Source: Pedobacter yulinensis
Lineage (GTDB): Bacteria > Bacteroidota > Bacteroidia > Sphingobacteriales > Sphingobacteriaceae
Length of the DNA: 64,000 nucleotides
Direction of reading: 5' to 3'
Assembly (NCBI RefSeq): GCF_003029735.1
Contig: NZ_KZ686268.1
Coordinates: forward strand, 186,001-250,000
Every line of letters starts with the position of its first letter. The stretch's first letter is position 1. Under the pieces are notes generated by a model. It saw only the letters and a list, made by a program, of their open reading frames with translations. It had not been told where the DNA came from and ran no database searches. Made by a program: the position numbers and the translations under genes. Below are positions 38,698 through 47,609 of this stretch, one piece after another.

Positions 38698-39759
38698 ATG
38701 AAGAAAATACAGCAGTTGCGCCTTACACTCCACCTGGCCGGTTGGCTGGGACTAATGGCCGTTCCGCTGCTTATTTTTGATGTTCAGCCGGCAGAGCTGA
38801 TTTTTTCAACCGGCTATTGTTGTTTTGTGCTGACCTTCATCGCACTTTACTATATACACAGCATGTGGCTGCTTCCGGGCCTGTACAGGCAGCGGCAGTT
38901 CCTGCTCTATACGCTGGCGGTTTTCATGTTGCTTACCGGCGTTTTGTGGCTGCGTCCTTTTGACCGGCTCAACCACCAGCACCGCAAACGCGCTGAACGT
39001 GAGGCCGCGAGGCTGCCCGTGCCTTCGCAACAATGGGCACAGCCCTCTGCCATAGACATTATCCAGCCCAAGATCGATGTGATCAGTGCCTTTATTTTCT
39101 TCGTCATCATTGCCACCGGCATCGCCTTTGAAACCAACCGCCAGCTGCACCTGGCCATGCGGCGTGTACTGCAGGCCGAGAAGGACCGCGCCGAGGCTGA
39201 ACTTTCTTTCCTGAAGGCGCAGGTAAACCCGCACTTTCTCTACAATACCCTGAACAACATTTACACGCTGGCCATTACAAACGATGTGCGCACCCCCGAA
39301 ATGTTGCTTAAACTCTCTGGCATTATGCGGTACTTTACCGATGAGGCCATCCTGGCCGAGGCCCGCCTCGCAGACGAGCTCACCTGCCTGCGGCAGTATA
39401 TCGAACTTCAAAGCCTGCGGCTCAGCAGAAAAACTACGCTCGATTTCCGGGTTGAGGGAGACGTGCTGACAAAAAAAATCGCCCCGCTCCTGCTCATGGC
39501 TTTTGCCGAAAATGTATTTAAATACGGGGTCAGCAACCGCGAGGAAAGTACGATCCTCATCTCGCTGCATGCAAAAGCAGATGAACTGGTGTTCACCACG
39601 CGCAACCGGATTTTCTACAACAAAAAAACACTTGGCGCAATCGGCATGACGCTGGGCAGCACGCGCAAACGCCTGGAAGAGCTTTACCCCAACCGGCATT
39701 TTTTAAATATCAGGACCGATGATGGATATTTTACTGTAAATTTAACCATCCAAGTTTAG
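38698..39759 (+). CDS. LytS/YehU-type sensor histidine kinase
   Basis: A 353-residue membrane histidine kinase. Four hydrophobic segments lie near 10-28, 34-57, 66-86 and 127-144. The phospho-acceptor region LKAQVNPHFLYNTLNNIYTL (His 179) is the PF06580 signature. The N-box is FAENVFKYGVSN. It partners the response regulator encoded 4 nt downstream. The sensor part has no large periplasmic domain, so the stimulus may be membrane-linked. Confidence 0.92.
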   Translation: MKKIQQLRLTLHLAGWLGLMAVPLLIFDVQPAELIFSTGYCCFVLTFIALYYIHSMWLLPGLYRQRQFLLYTLAVFMLLTGVLWLRPFDRLNHQHRKRAEREAARLPVPSQQWAQPSAIDIIQPKIDVISAFIFFVIIATGIAFETNRQLHLAMRRVLQAEKDRAEAELSFLKAQVNPHFLYNTLNNIYTLAITNDVRTPEMLLKLSGIMRYFTDEAILAEARLADELTCLRQYIELQSLRLSRKTTLDFRVEGDVLTKKIAPLLLMAFAENVFKYGVSNREESTILISLHAKADELVFTTRNRIFYNKKTLGAIGMTLGSTRKRLEELYPNRHFLNIRTDDGYFTVNLTIQV

Positions 39760-39763
39760 CCCT

Positions 39764-40462
39764 ATGCCTATTAAATGCGTAGCGGTAGACGATGAGCCGC
39801 TTGCATTGGCGCTAATGCGCAATTACATTACTGCAACGCCGCAACTCGCACTGCTGCAAACCTTCGAAGACGCCATTGCTGCGGCAGAATTTATCCGCAA
39901 GCACGATGTAGAACTTCTGCTTCTTGACATCGATATGCCTGACATCAGCGGCATAGACCTGATGCACGCGCTTGAAAAGAAACCCATGGTCATATTTACG
40001 ACTGCTTACCGCAATTATGCTGTTGAGGGCTTTGAGCTCAATGCCATCGATTACCTGCTCAAGCCGATCGATTACCCGCGCTTTAAAGTCGCCATCCAGA
40101 AAGCGGTTGAATACCAAGAGTATAAAAAGCAGAAGGGACAGTCCGACGCCGGACACATTTTTGTATACGTGGAGTATAAATTACTGAAAATTGAACTGGC
40201 CCACGTAACCTATATGGAAAGCCTGGAAGACTATATCAAGATCCACTTTGACAACGGGCCGACCGTTATGACGCTCATGTCGATGAAAAAAATGCTTGAA
40301 AGACTGCCGCCAGACCAATTCAGACGCATTCACCGCAGCTTTATCGTACCCGTTGCCAAGGTCAGGGCCATTAACAACCGCAAGGCAGAACTTTCTTCCG
40401 GCGATGTGTTGCCCATCAGCGATTCGTACCAGGATTTTATTGCTTTCTGGAAAGGGCAATAA
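39764..40462 (+). CDS. LytTR-type response regulator
   Basis: A 232-residue two-domain regulator. The receiver domain (1-120) has acidic pair DDEP, phospho-acceptor D55 (LLLLDIDMPDISG) and the conserved Lys in YLLKPIDY. The LytTR DNA-binding domain (about 130-232) has IELAHVTYMESLEDYIKIHF and FRRIHRSFIVPVAKV. Target sites were not found by eye. Forms an operon with the preceding kinase. Confidence 0.95.
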   Translation: MPIKCVAVDDEPLALALMRNYITATPQLALLQTFEDAIAAAEFIRKHDVELLLLDIDMPDISGIDLMHALEKKPMVIFTTAYRNYAVEGFELNAIDYLLKPIDYPRFKVAIQKAVEYQEYKKQKGQSDAGHIFVYVEYKLLKIELAHVTYMESLEDYIKIHFDNGPTVMTLMSMKKMLERLPPDQFRRIHRSFIVPVAKVRAINNRKAELSSGDVLPISDSYQDFIAFWKGQ

Positions 40463-40468
40463 AACACC

Positions 40469-41353
40469 TTAGCTGCCTTTTGCGTTCCGGGTCATCTGTT
40501 CGAGCATGTCCCACATTTCTGACGGTATGGCTTCGAGGCCGTTGAATTGTCCCGCACCCTGCAGCCATTCCCCGCCATCAATGCTGATCACCTCGCCGTT
40601 AATGTAACCCGAAAAATCACTAACCAGGAAGGCTGCCAGGTTGCAGAGCTCCTGGTGTTCGCCTACCCGCTTCAGCGGCACGCGGTTTTTAAAATCAAAT
40701 TTCTTGGCCAGATCACCAGGCAGCAGCCGCTCCCAGGCACCTTTCGTCGGGAACGGTCCGGGCGCTATGGCATTTGTACGGATACCGTACTTGCCCCATT
40801 CTATCGCCAGCGAACGCGTAAGTGCGAGCACGCCACCTTTGGCACAGGCCGAAGGCACTACATAAGCCGAGCCGGTAAAGGCATAGGTTGTGATGATATT
40901 CAAAACGGTTGCTGCCTGTTTTTCTTTGATCCAGTGTTTGCCAAAAGCAAGCGTACAGTTCACCGTTCCTTTCAGGACGATATCGATGATCGATGAAAAA
41001 GCGTTTGCCGACAAGCGCTCGGTCGGCGATATGAAGTTGCCGGCTGCATTGTTCAGCAATACATCGACCGTACCAAACCGCGCTATGGTTTGCTCCAGGA
41101 CCTTGTCTACCTGCTCAGGATCACGTACATCACACACCACCGGCAGCACCTTGCCCCCGGTTTTGTTCTCCATTTCATCTGCCGTCTTTTCCAGGACGTC
41201 GTATTTGCGACTGGTGATGACCAGGTTGGCGCCCAGTTTCAGAAAATAGGTACCCATGGCCTTTCCCAGCCCGGTCCCGCCACCGGTAATAACGATCGTT
41301 TTGTCTTTGAGCGCGTCTTCACGAAGCATGGGTTGGTTAAACATGATGGGCAT
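40469..41353 (-). CDS. SDR-family 2,4-dienoyl-CoA reductase (mitochondrial DECR1 type)
   Basis: An NAD(P)H-dependent short-chain reductase of 294 residues. The cofactor motif is TGGGTGLG (23-30), with NNAAGNF downstream. It resembles animal DECR1, with VVPSACAKGG corresponding to VVPSASAKAG, WGKYGIRTNAIAPGP and the C-terminal SIDGGEW. The catalytic Tyr 157 (ITTYAFTG) and Lys 172 keep the 15-residue spacing of DECR1 rather than the YxxxK of ordinary SDRs. It reduces 2,4-dienoyl-CoA during breakdown of unsaturated fatty acids. It lies 7 nt after an enoyl-CoA isomerase gene that serves the same pathway. Confidence 0.87.
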   Translation of the reverse strand: MPIMFNQPMLREDALKDKTIVITGGGTGLGKAMGTYFLKLGANLVITSRKYDVLEKTADEMENKTGGKVLPVVCDVRDPEQVDKVLEQTIARFGTVDVLLNNAAGNFISPTERLSANAFSSIIDIVLKGTVNCTLAFGKHWIKEKQAATVLNIITTYAFTGSAYVVPSACAKGGVLALTRSLAIEWGKYGIRTNAIAPGPFPTKGAWERLLPGDLAKKFDFKNRVPLKRVGEHQELCNLAAFLVSDFSGYINGEVISIDGGEWLQGAGQFNGLEAIPSEMWDMLEQMTRNAKGS

Positions 41354-41360
41354 AGTAAAC

Positions 41361-42122
41361 TTATGTCTTTTGCAAATTCTTCAGAATGGTTTCAAGGATG
41401 TGGCGCGTTGCCGGCGACCACCATTGTTGCAGCATCTTGTCCAGCATTTCATCCTGGTTCGCACCGCTCGCCGCAATCAGGCTGCGCCTGATGTTCAGTT
41501 TGCTTTGCTGCCAGGTGTTGCGCTCCAGCTGCATATACTTTGTAATCTTGCGTTCTGCCGCTGTCAGCAGTCCGGCGGGGTTAACGACTTCGTCGACCAG
41601 CCCAGCGGCCAGCGCTTCGGCAGGCTGAAAAAGCCGCCCTTCGAGCAGGCTTCGCGCCGCCGCGGCCTTGCCCAGCCAGAATGCATACAGCTCGAAGATA
41701 CTTTCCGGCACAATGATGCCTACCGGCACTTCGTTCAGGCCAATGATATATTTCCCTTCTGCCATGACCCGGTAGTCTGCAGCAAGCGCAATGATGCAGC
41801 CTCCTGCGGGACTATGCCCGCTTACCGCAGCGACAAAGGGCTTGGGAAAGGAAACCATGGTTTGCACAAATTCCAGGAACTGACGCCAGAATGATTCGGT
41901 TTCGGCCTCATTGTAGCCATACAGCTCAACCAAATCCAGTCCCGCAGAAAAAAACGGCTCTTTTCCGGTCACGACAAGACCGGCGATCTGGTCATCGGCG
42001 GCAATGTTAACGAACATGTCGTTGAGCTCCCCGATCATTTCCCTGTTCAGGGCATTTGATTTTGGTCTGTTTAGCGTGATGGTGGCCAGTCTGTCCCTGA
42101 CGTTGACTAAGATCGTGTTCAT
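41361..42122 (-). CDS. Enoyl-CoA hydratase/isomerase family protein, likely delta3,delta2-enoyl-CoA isomerase (ECI1 type)
   Basis: A 253-residue crotonase-fold enzyme. The oxyanion-hole segments are FFSAGLDLVEL and SGHSPAGGCIIALAADYRVM. Glu 131 in IGLNEVPVGIIVPE matches the catalytic Glu of mitochondrial ECI1 (GLNETQLGI). The first crotonase Glu of hydratases is replaced (SPAGGC region), which favours isomerase over hydratase. It shifts cis/trans-3 double bonds to trans-2 during beta-oxidation. Followed closely by the dienoyl-CoA reductase gene and preceded 6 nt earlier by the MG2/plug gene. Confidence 0.85.
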   Translation of the reverse strand: MNTILVNVRDRLATITLNRPKSNALNREMIGELNDMFVNIAADDQIAGLVVTGKEPFFSAGLDLVELYGYNEAETESFWRQFLEFVQTMVSFPKPFVAAVSGHSPAGGCIIALAADYRVMAEGKYIIGLNEVPVGIIVPESIFELYAFWLGKAAAARSLLEGRLFQPAEALAAGLVDEVVNPAGLLTAAERKITKYMQLERNTWQQSKLNIRRSLIAASGANQDEMLDKMLQQWWSPATRHILETILKNLQKT

Positions 42123-42128
42123 GTATAT

Positions 42129-44816
42129 TTATTTCAGCTCGTATGTAAAGACCTGTCTGCCCAGGTGGCCCGAAATATCGATGCCTTCTATAACAACGCG
42201 ATAGGTTCCTTTCTCGTCTGCATTAAAGAAAGAAACGCTTCCTTTTCCTTCTGCCGATGTAACGACATGCGGATTCCAGTAAATGGTGCTGCGCAGGTCG
42301 GGGTTCTGATTTTTCGATTTGTCATAATCGGGCGAGAAGAATTCGCGAACCAGAGAATAGCCCTTTGGCGTAAATGTAACGATACCCGGAACAAAAGAAT
42401 TGCTGCGGCCGCCATCTCCGCGCTTGGTTGTAATGACGAGAATGCCGCCTGAGCCACGGCTACCGTAAATGGCTGTGGTGCCTATGGTTCTCAGCACCTC
42501 GACCGTTTCCACATCGTTCGGATTGATGTTATCCAGGAAATCTGCTTCCATCTGCATGCCGTCAAGCACCAGCAGCATGGGCTGGTTTTGGCTACGGGTC
42601 GAGTATGGAATGCCGTTTCTGAACAGCACGAAAGGAAGGCGCCCCTGCAGGCACTGGCTCAGTACGGCACAGGAGGTAAGTTTGTCTGCCGTAAGCACAT
42701 AGTCAGCCCTTCCCGCTCCGTTCAGATTCGCGGAGTTTCTGGCCGGGTTTTTCTTTTCCACGATATTGACCTGGTCAAGGGTAATGGTACGCTGCAGCCT
42801 CCCCGACCGTTCCAGTTCCTGGATATACCGTTCGTTCGCTGTCAGGTAACCGGCCAGCGAGGTATTCACATTAACTTCGATATCTCCTGTATTTTTATTT
42901 TTTGTGACCAGTTGGCCGTTCTGCTGGTCAAGGGTAATGTCGACACTCTTGCGGTTCTTATCGGTTCGCGCCTGCACTACAAAACGAATGCTGTCGCCGA
43001 AGACCAGGTTGTCAAAAACGAATTCGCCCTTGTCATTGGTCAGCGTGTCTGTCATGAACAATCCGCCCTGCGTACTGAGCAGAGAGATCTTGCCCTTTAC
43101 AACCGGCTTGCCGCCATAACTTTTGGCCACCCCGCTAATGCGTATGGCTTTCTCTGGCTTAAATACCAGCGGCGCATTTACGCCGGCCATGACGTTCTTC
43201 CAGGCAAAACGACGCCAGCCATGGGTGAGCATGAGGTTGTCAAGCGCCTCGGTCGCAGCGGGATCCGAATTTCGAAAATAGGCGTTGGGTTTTTCTATGT
43301 ATCCGGGCAGATCGCCGCGCAGCAGCAGCGATGTAAAAATATTGGTTTCGTTGTCTTCATCGGGCGTAACCTTGCCGGCATTGGTTACCGACACAGAGAA
43401 ACTGCCCTGAACAGGTTTTCCATCGGCCATGGCAGAGAAATCAAAGTTCATTTTTTGCCTGGCCGTTGCGGATTGCGGGGCATTGCCGGCACTCAGGGTG
43501 ATTTCCTGTCCGGCTCGCCGCACAAAAACCAGGCGCTCAGCCACAGGAACATTGGCTGCCGAAAACAAAGTCAGCTGCAGGATGCCGTTGGGAAGGTCTT
43601 CTTTTTTTATAACCACACTAACCAGTTGCTTCTCCAGTTTAATGCGCTGGCTCAGGTATACGATACCCCCGTTCTGGCCCACCAGCTTAATTTCGCCCGA
43701 GCCGACCATGTCGCGGGTCGCGTAAATCTTAAGCGCTATCTTTTGTGCATCACTGTTATTTACGGCCATGGTCAGGCCTGAGGGTTTTGCTGCAGGCAGA
43801 TCAACTGTTTTCTCCGTGCCGTCGGCAAATGTGAGTTTGGTTTTATATGACCTGCCCGGCTGGGCGTTGATCACGAAACTGCCCATGCCCAGGTAAGAGG
43901 TTTCGAAATTGCTGACCTGGCTGCCGCGGTCGTCGATAACGACGCCTTTTGCAGACTGGCCTTTTCCTGACGCATCTGCTACCTTAAAGGCAACCTTACA
44001 GGGAAGGTCTTCGAGCAAATAACCGCCTTCAGGAAAAAATGTAACCTCGGGGCTGGCTGCCCGGGGCAGGACCGGAATAACTTTGGTGATCCGCTTGCCA
44101 TCATCAAGTGCCAGGCTGACTACAATTCGTCCCGCTTTCAGTTCGCCGGCCGCAGGCGCAGGGAAGAGAATAACTGCATTTCCGTTGCCATCGGTCTTGG
44201 CGCGGCCCCGGGCCACGCTGCGGTAATCGATCTGTACATCATAACTCAGGTTCTGGTTTGCATAAGGTTCTCCCCGCTTGTTCTTAAAACTGGCAATCGC
44301 CTGGTTTTGTCCGTCCTGACCTTTGCCGTACTCAAACCGGGCATCAACAAAAACATGATTGGTCCAGGAGTTGGCGATGCGTATGGTCTTATCAAAAAAG
44401 AAGTCGGGCCCCATGTTCCGCATCAGCTGGGTGTAAGCCCTGATCCGGTAGTTTCCTTCAGAAAGGGAATCGGCCAGTTTGAAATCGCCCCAGGTAATGC
44501 CGGCTGTCATGGGCAGTTTCAGCTGCTGCTTGAGCGAATCGCGCTCGTTGATCAGTTCAACGTACAGGATCCGGCTTTGGCTGGTTGGCGCGCCATTCCG
44601 GGCATCAACCACATAGGCCTTAAACCAGATGTCATCGCCAACGGCATAATAGGGCTTATCGAGGTGCAGATGTACCTTTTCCTGGGGGTTCGATATTGTG
44701 AATTGTTCGAGTTTTTGAAGTATGCCCGCGAACGGGTCATCCTGGATGAATGAAGCGGCACCAAGGGTTAAAAGCGTCAAGGCAGATACGGCCAGACATA
44801 AGATTCGGATTCTCAT
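42129..44816 (-). CDS. Large exported protein: MG2-like domains plus an isolated TonB-receptor plug domain
   Basis: An 895-residue protein with signal segment MRIRILCLAVSALTLLTLG. An alpha-2-macroglobulin MG2-like beta-sandwich follows (HLHLDKPYYAVGDDIWFKAY). Several further beta domains follow, including a carboxypeptidase-regulatory-like unit near 570-645. At about 705-800 there is a plug domain (MLLVLDGMQMEADFLDNIN, VETVEVLRTIGTTAIYGSRG, GGILVITTKRG). No 22-strand barrel follows: only about 90 residues remain. It may be a periplasmic or surface-exposed structural protein that borrows the plug fold. Function unknown. Confidence 0.8.
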   Translation of the reverse strand: MRIRILCLAVSALTLLTLGAASFIQDDPFAGILQKLEQFTISNPQEKVHLHLDKPYYAVGDDIWFKAYVVDARNGAPTSQSRILYVELINERDSLKQQLKLPMTAGITWGDFKLADSLSEGNYRIRAYTQLMRNMGPDFFFDKTIRIANSWTNHVFVDARFEYGKGQDGQNQAIASFKNKRGEPYANQNLSYDVQIDYRSVARGRAKTDGNGNAVILFPAPAAGELKAGRIVVSLALDDGKRITKVIPVLPRAASPEVTFFPEGGYLLEDLPCKVAFKVADASGKGQSAKGVVIDDRGSQVSNFETSYLGMGSFVINAQPGRSYKTKLTFADGTEKTVDLPAAKPSGLTMAVNNSDAQKIALKIYATRDMVGSGEIKLVGQNGGIVYLSQRIKLEKQLVSVVIKKEDLPNGILQLTLFSAANVPVAERLVFVRRAGQEITLSAGNAPQSATARQKMNFDFSAMADGKPVQGSFSVSVTNAGKVTPDEDNETNIFTSLLLRGDLPGYIEKPNAYFRNSDPAATEALDNLMLTHGWRRFAWKNVMAGVNAPLVFKPEKAIRISGVAKSYGGKPVVKGKISLLSTQGGLFMTDTLTNDKGEFVFDNLVFGDSIRFVVQARTDKNRKSVDITLDQQNGQLVTKNKNTGDIEVNVNTSLAGYLTANERYIQELERSGRLQRTITLDQVNIVEKKNPARNSANLNGAGRADYVLTADKLTSCAVLSQCLQGRLPFVLFRNGIPYSTRSQNQPMLLVLDGMQMEADFLDNINPNDVETVEVLRTIGTTAIYGSRGSGGILVITTKRGDGGRSNSFVPGIVTFTPKGYSLVREFFSPDYDKSKNQNPDLRSTIYWNPHVVTSAEGKGSVSFFNADEKGTYRVVIEGIDISGHLGRQVFTYELK

Positions 44817-44858
44817 AAAATGTCCCGGGAAAAGTTCTGCTCAAGTTAGCAAAATTTC

Positions 44859-45395
44859 TCAGAATTTGTTCTTCCACATCATGCTTTCAACGGGCCTGGT
44901 GGTCTTGCGGTTGTACTTCGCATTGCCCTTTGAATTGTACATGGTGCCGATCTCGCCCTCAACGACAAAATAGATCAGCTGGCCGATCGGCATGCCTGCA
45001 TACACCCTGACAGGCTGGGCCACCGATATTTCGAGGGTCCAGGTATTACAGAAACCTACGTCACCCTTACCCGCAGTCGCGTGAATGTCGATACCCAGCC
45101 GGCCCGTACTGCTCTTGCCCTCCAGGAAAGGAACATGCCCGTGGGTTTCAGTGTATTCGAGGGTTACACCCAGGTAAAGCGTGCCTGGCTGCAACACAAA
45201 ACCTTCCTTGCCAATCTCAAAATGCGCGATCTCGTTGTGTTTCCGGGCATCAAGCACGCGGTCGTTGTAGGTGGCCAGGTACTTGCCCAAATGCACATCA
45301 TAAGAGTTGGTACCCAGGCATTCGGGTTTGAAAGGCTCGATAATGATCGTACCTTTTTCAATTTCTTCAAGTATCCGTTTGTCTGACAGTATCAT
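44859..45395 (-). CDS. dcd: dCTP deaminase
   Basis: Deaminates dCTP to dUTP for thymidylate synthesis. The 178-residue form starts MILSDKRILEEIEKG, the usual N-terminus; upstream codons in frame are non-homologous. Family motifs are FLEGKSSTGRLGIDIHATAG and DVGFCNTWTLEISV, with the catalytic Glu in TLEIS. The C-terminal GNAKYNRKTTRP closes the active site. Divergent from the phosphopantetheinyl transferase gene. Confidence 0.94.
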   Translation of the reverse strand: MILSDKRILEEIEKGTIIIEPFKPECLGTNSYDVHLGKYLATYNDRVLDARKHNEIAHFEIGKEGFVLQPGTLYLGVTLEYTETHGHVPFLEGKSSTGRLGIDIHATAGKGDVGFCNTWTLEISVAQPVRVYAGMPIGQLIYFVVEGEIGTMYNSKGNAKYNRKTTRPVESMMWKNKF

Positions 45396-45435
45396 TTTAT
45401 GAGAACCAGGCAACGAATTTATAATTAATTTAAGA

Positions 45436-45443
45436 TAGTTTTG
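45436..45443 (+). promoter_or_regulatory. -7 box of the phosphopantetheinyl transferase-lipB operon
   Basis: TAGTTTTG matches TAnnTTTG and ends 23 nt before the ATG at 45467. No TTG is seen at the ideal -33 distance; the region is AT-rich. Confidence 0.45.
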
Positions 45444-45466
45444 TAACCGAATTTCCAAATAAGAAC

Positions 45467-46105
45467 ATGCCTATAGTTTACCAGCAGGAAATCGACACCC
45501 ACACATCCCTGGCCTTATGGAAGATCGAGGAAACGGGCGAAGAACTGCTAAGCGGCCTGCAACTCAGGCAGCACGAACGCGAAACCGTTAACCGCCTGGG
45601 GAACAGCAAGCGGCTTATTCATTGGTTAAGTACCCGGCTGTTGCTGCGCACCATGCTGAATACTGATGAGTATATCGACTGCCGGATGGATGAACACGGC
45701 AAACCTTACCTGATCAATTTCGATTATCACATATCACTGAGCCATTCTTACGATTACGCTGCCGTGATGATCGGAAAGACAAAAAAGGTAGGCATCGACA
45801 TTGAACTGATCAAAGAAAAGATCAGGCTGATCAGCCATAAATTCCTGAACGAAGCTGAGCTGGCGCAGTTGGATATTCAGCACGATACCGAGGCGCTATA
45901 TGCCTGCTGGTGTGCCAAGGAAGCGGTTTACAAGTGGAATGGCGTGAAGGGGCTCGAGTTTCGGAAAGACATGCACATTAGCCCCTTCAGTCCCGGTAGC
46001 GGCAAACTAAATATCCGGGTCGATCTGCCTGCCGGACCGCGTACACTGGAAGTTAACTTTTTGAGAACAGCCGACGAGTATATGCTCGGCTACGTAATGG
46101 GATGA
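45467..46105 (+). CDS. 4'-phosphopantetheinyl transferase superfamily protein (Sfp type)
   Basis: Transfers phosphopantetheine from CoA to a serine of carrier proteins. The 212-residue length and the motifs KVGIDIELI (Mg-binding Asp/Glu) and WCAKEAVYKWNG match Sfp/AcpT-like enzymes. HISLSHSYDYAAVMIG is the preceding conserved strand. Whether it serves only fatty-acid ACP or other carriers cannot be told: no PKS/NRPS genes are in the window. The next gene, lipB, needs octanoyl-ACP, so the pairing makes biochemical sense. Confidence 0.9.
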   Translation: MPIVYQQEIDTHTSLALWKIEETGEELLSGLQLRQHERETVNRLGNSKRLIHWLSTRLLLRTMLNTDEYIDCRMDEHGKPYLINFDYHISLSHSYDYAAVMIGKTKKVGIDIELIKEKIRLISHKFLNEAELAQLDIQHDTEALYACWCAKEAVYKWNGVKGLEFRKDMHISPFSPGSGKLNIRVDLPAGPRTLEVNFLRTADEYMLGYVMG

Positions 46106-46106
46106 G

Positions 46107-46805
46107 ATGAAAAATAAATCGGTTCGCTTTGAAGACTGGGGCCTGACAGACTACCAGGAGGCCTGGAACCGCCAGGAGCAATTGCTGAACGGCATCGTGG
46201 CGCTCAAAACGCGCAACCGGCAAGAACAGACGAGCCTGCCTACCCCCAACTATCTGGTTTTTTGCGAGCACCCTCATGTGTATACTTTGGGTAAAAGCGG
46301 CAAAGCCGAAAACCTGTTGCTGGATGAGGCTGGCCTGGCAGAAAAACAGGCCAGTTTCTACAAAATTAACCGCGGCGGGGACATTACCTACCACGGGCCG
46401 GGCCAGATTGTCGGCTATCCGATCCTGGACCTGGAGAATTTTTTTACCGATATACACCTGTACCTGCGGGAAATGGAAGAGGCCGTGATCCGTACCCTGG
46501 CAGATTATGGCATAACAGCCGGCCGCTACCCCGGTTATACCGGTGTATGGCTGGATCCCGAGGGTGAAAATGCGCGGAAGATCTGTGCCATGGGCGTACG
46601 CTGCAGCCGCTGGGTAACCATGCATGGCTTTGCGTTTAATGTGAACGCCGACCTGAGCTATTTTAACAACATTGTGCCTTGCGGGATCGATGACAAGGCG
46701 GTCACATCCATGCGCAGCGAGCTGGGCCGGGAAGTGCCGGTTAAAGAAGTCAAGGAACGACTAAAGGGGCACCTGGCCGGCATATTCGGCATGGACTTGC
46801 ACTAA
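46107..46805 (+). CDS. lipB: Octanoyltransferase LipB
   Basis: Moves the octanoyl group from octanoyl-ACP to lipoyl domains of 2-oxoacid dehydrogenases, the first step of lipoate synthesis. The 232-residue protein has the family stretches FCEHPHVYTLGKSGK, INRGGDITYHGPGQIVGYPI, ICAMGVRCSRWVTMHGFAFN (Lys of KICAMG) and NNIVPCGIDDKAVTSM (catalytic Cys). The ATG is 1 nt after the previous stop. Confidence 0.96.
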   Translation: MKNKSVRFEDWGLTDYQEAWNRQEQLLNGIVALKTRNRQEQTSLPTPNYLVFCEHPHVYTLGKSGKAENLLLDEAGLAEKQASFYKINRGGDITYHGPGQIVGYPILDLENFFTDIHLYLREMEEAVIRTLADYGITAGRYPGYTGVWLDPEGENARKICAMGVRCSRWVTMHGFAFNVNADLSYFNNIVPCGIDDKAVTSMRSELGREVPVKEVKERLKGHLAGIFGMDLH

Positions 46806-46837
46806 AACCAAAGCATATAAGGTTTCGTAGATAAAGC

Positions 46838-47536
46838 ATGAAAACGATCGGAATAGGTTTGTTATGTTTGCTGTTTAATTTCGCTGATAATATGGTTCTG
46901 CATCAAACAGAGGCTTCCGGCAAAGCGCCACTCACCTACCTTGCCCTTGGCGACTCGTACACGGTGGGCGAATCGGTCACGGCTTCAGCTTCGTTTCCTT
47001 TCCAGCTGCAGCAGGCGCTCAGGGAGCGGGGGGTTCCTGTTAAAACACCCAAAGTAATTGCCCGGACGGGCTGGACAACAGGCGAACTGCTGGCAGCCCT
47101 GCAACAGGCAGACCCGAAACCCGGTTATGACCTGGTTACACTGCTTATCGGCGTCAACAACCAGTACCGCGGCTACCCGCCCGATCTGTACGAACGGGAA
47201 TTTACCGAACTGCTTACCAAAGCCATTGCCTACGCGGGCGGAAAAAAAGATCGCGTTTTTGTGCTGTCCATTCCCGATTGGAGCGTAACGCCGTTTGCCG
47301 CAGCCTCTGGCCGCGATATAAAAAAAACCGGTGAGGAAATCAATGCATACAACCACATGTCCGCAGTGATCTGCGAACGGACCGGCGTGTCGTATACCGA
47401 CATCACGCCGGTTTCGCGTAAAGCTGCTGCAAACAAAGACCTTACTGCTGCAGACGGCCTGCACCCTTCAGGCAAGATGTATGGCTTCTGGACCGCCGCA
47501 CTCCTGCCTGCTGTCCGGGCTGCACTTAATTTTTGA
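46838..47536 (+). CDS. SGNH/GDSL hydrolase
   Basis: A 232-residue esterase-type hydrolase with a short hydrophobic N-terminus (IGIGLLCLLFNFADNMVL) that may be a signal sequence. Block I is LALGDSYTVGES (Ser nucleophile), block III GVNNQYRG, and block V DGLHPSGKMY (Asp-His). It lies 32 nt after lipB and may be cotranscribed, but the substrate is unknown. It is only distantly like the other GDSL protein at 30159. Confidence 0.88.
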   Translation: MKTIGIGLLCLLFNFADNMVLHQTEASGKAPLTYLALGDSYTVGESVTASASFPFQLQQALRERGVPVKTPKVIARTGWTTGELLAALQQADPKPGYDLVTLLIGVNNQYRGYPPDLYEREFTELLTKAIAYAGGKKDRVFVLSIPDWSVTPFAAASGRDIKKTGEEINAYNHMSAVICERTGVSYTDITPVSRKAAANKDLTAADGLHPSGKMYGFWTAALLPAVRAALNF

Positions 47537-47609
47537 TTTCTTTGCTGTAGTTTTCCTGATTCTGTTATCTTAGATGGCAAAATTACCTATTTACGTTAAA
47601 CCAGATCTC

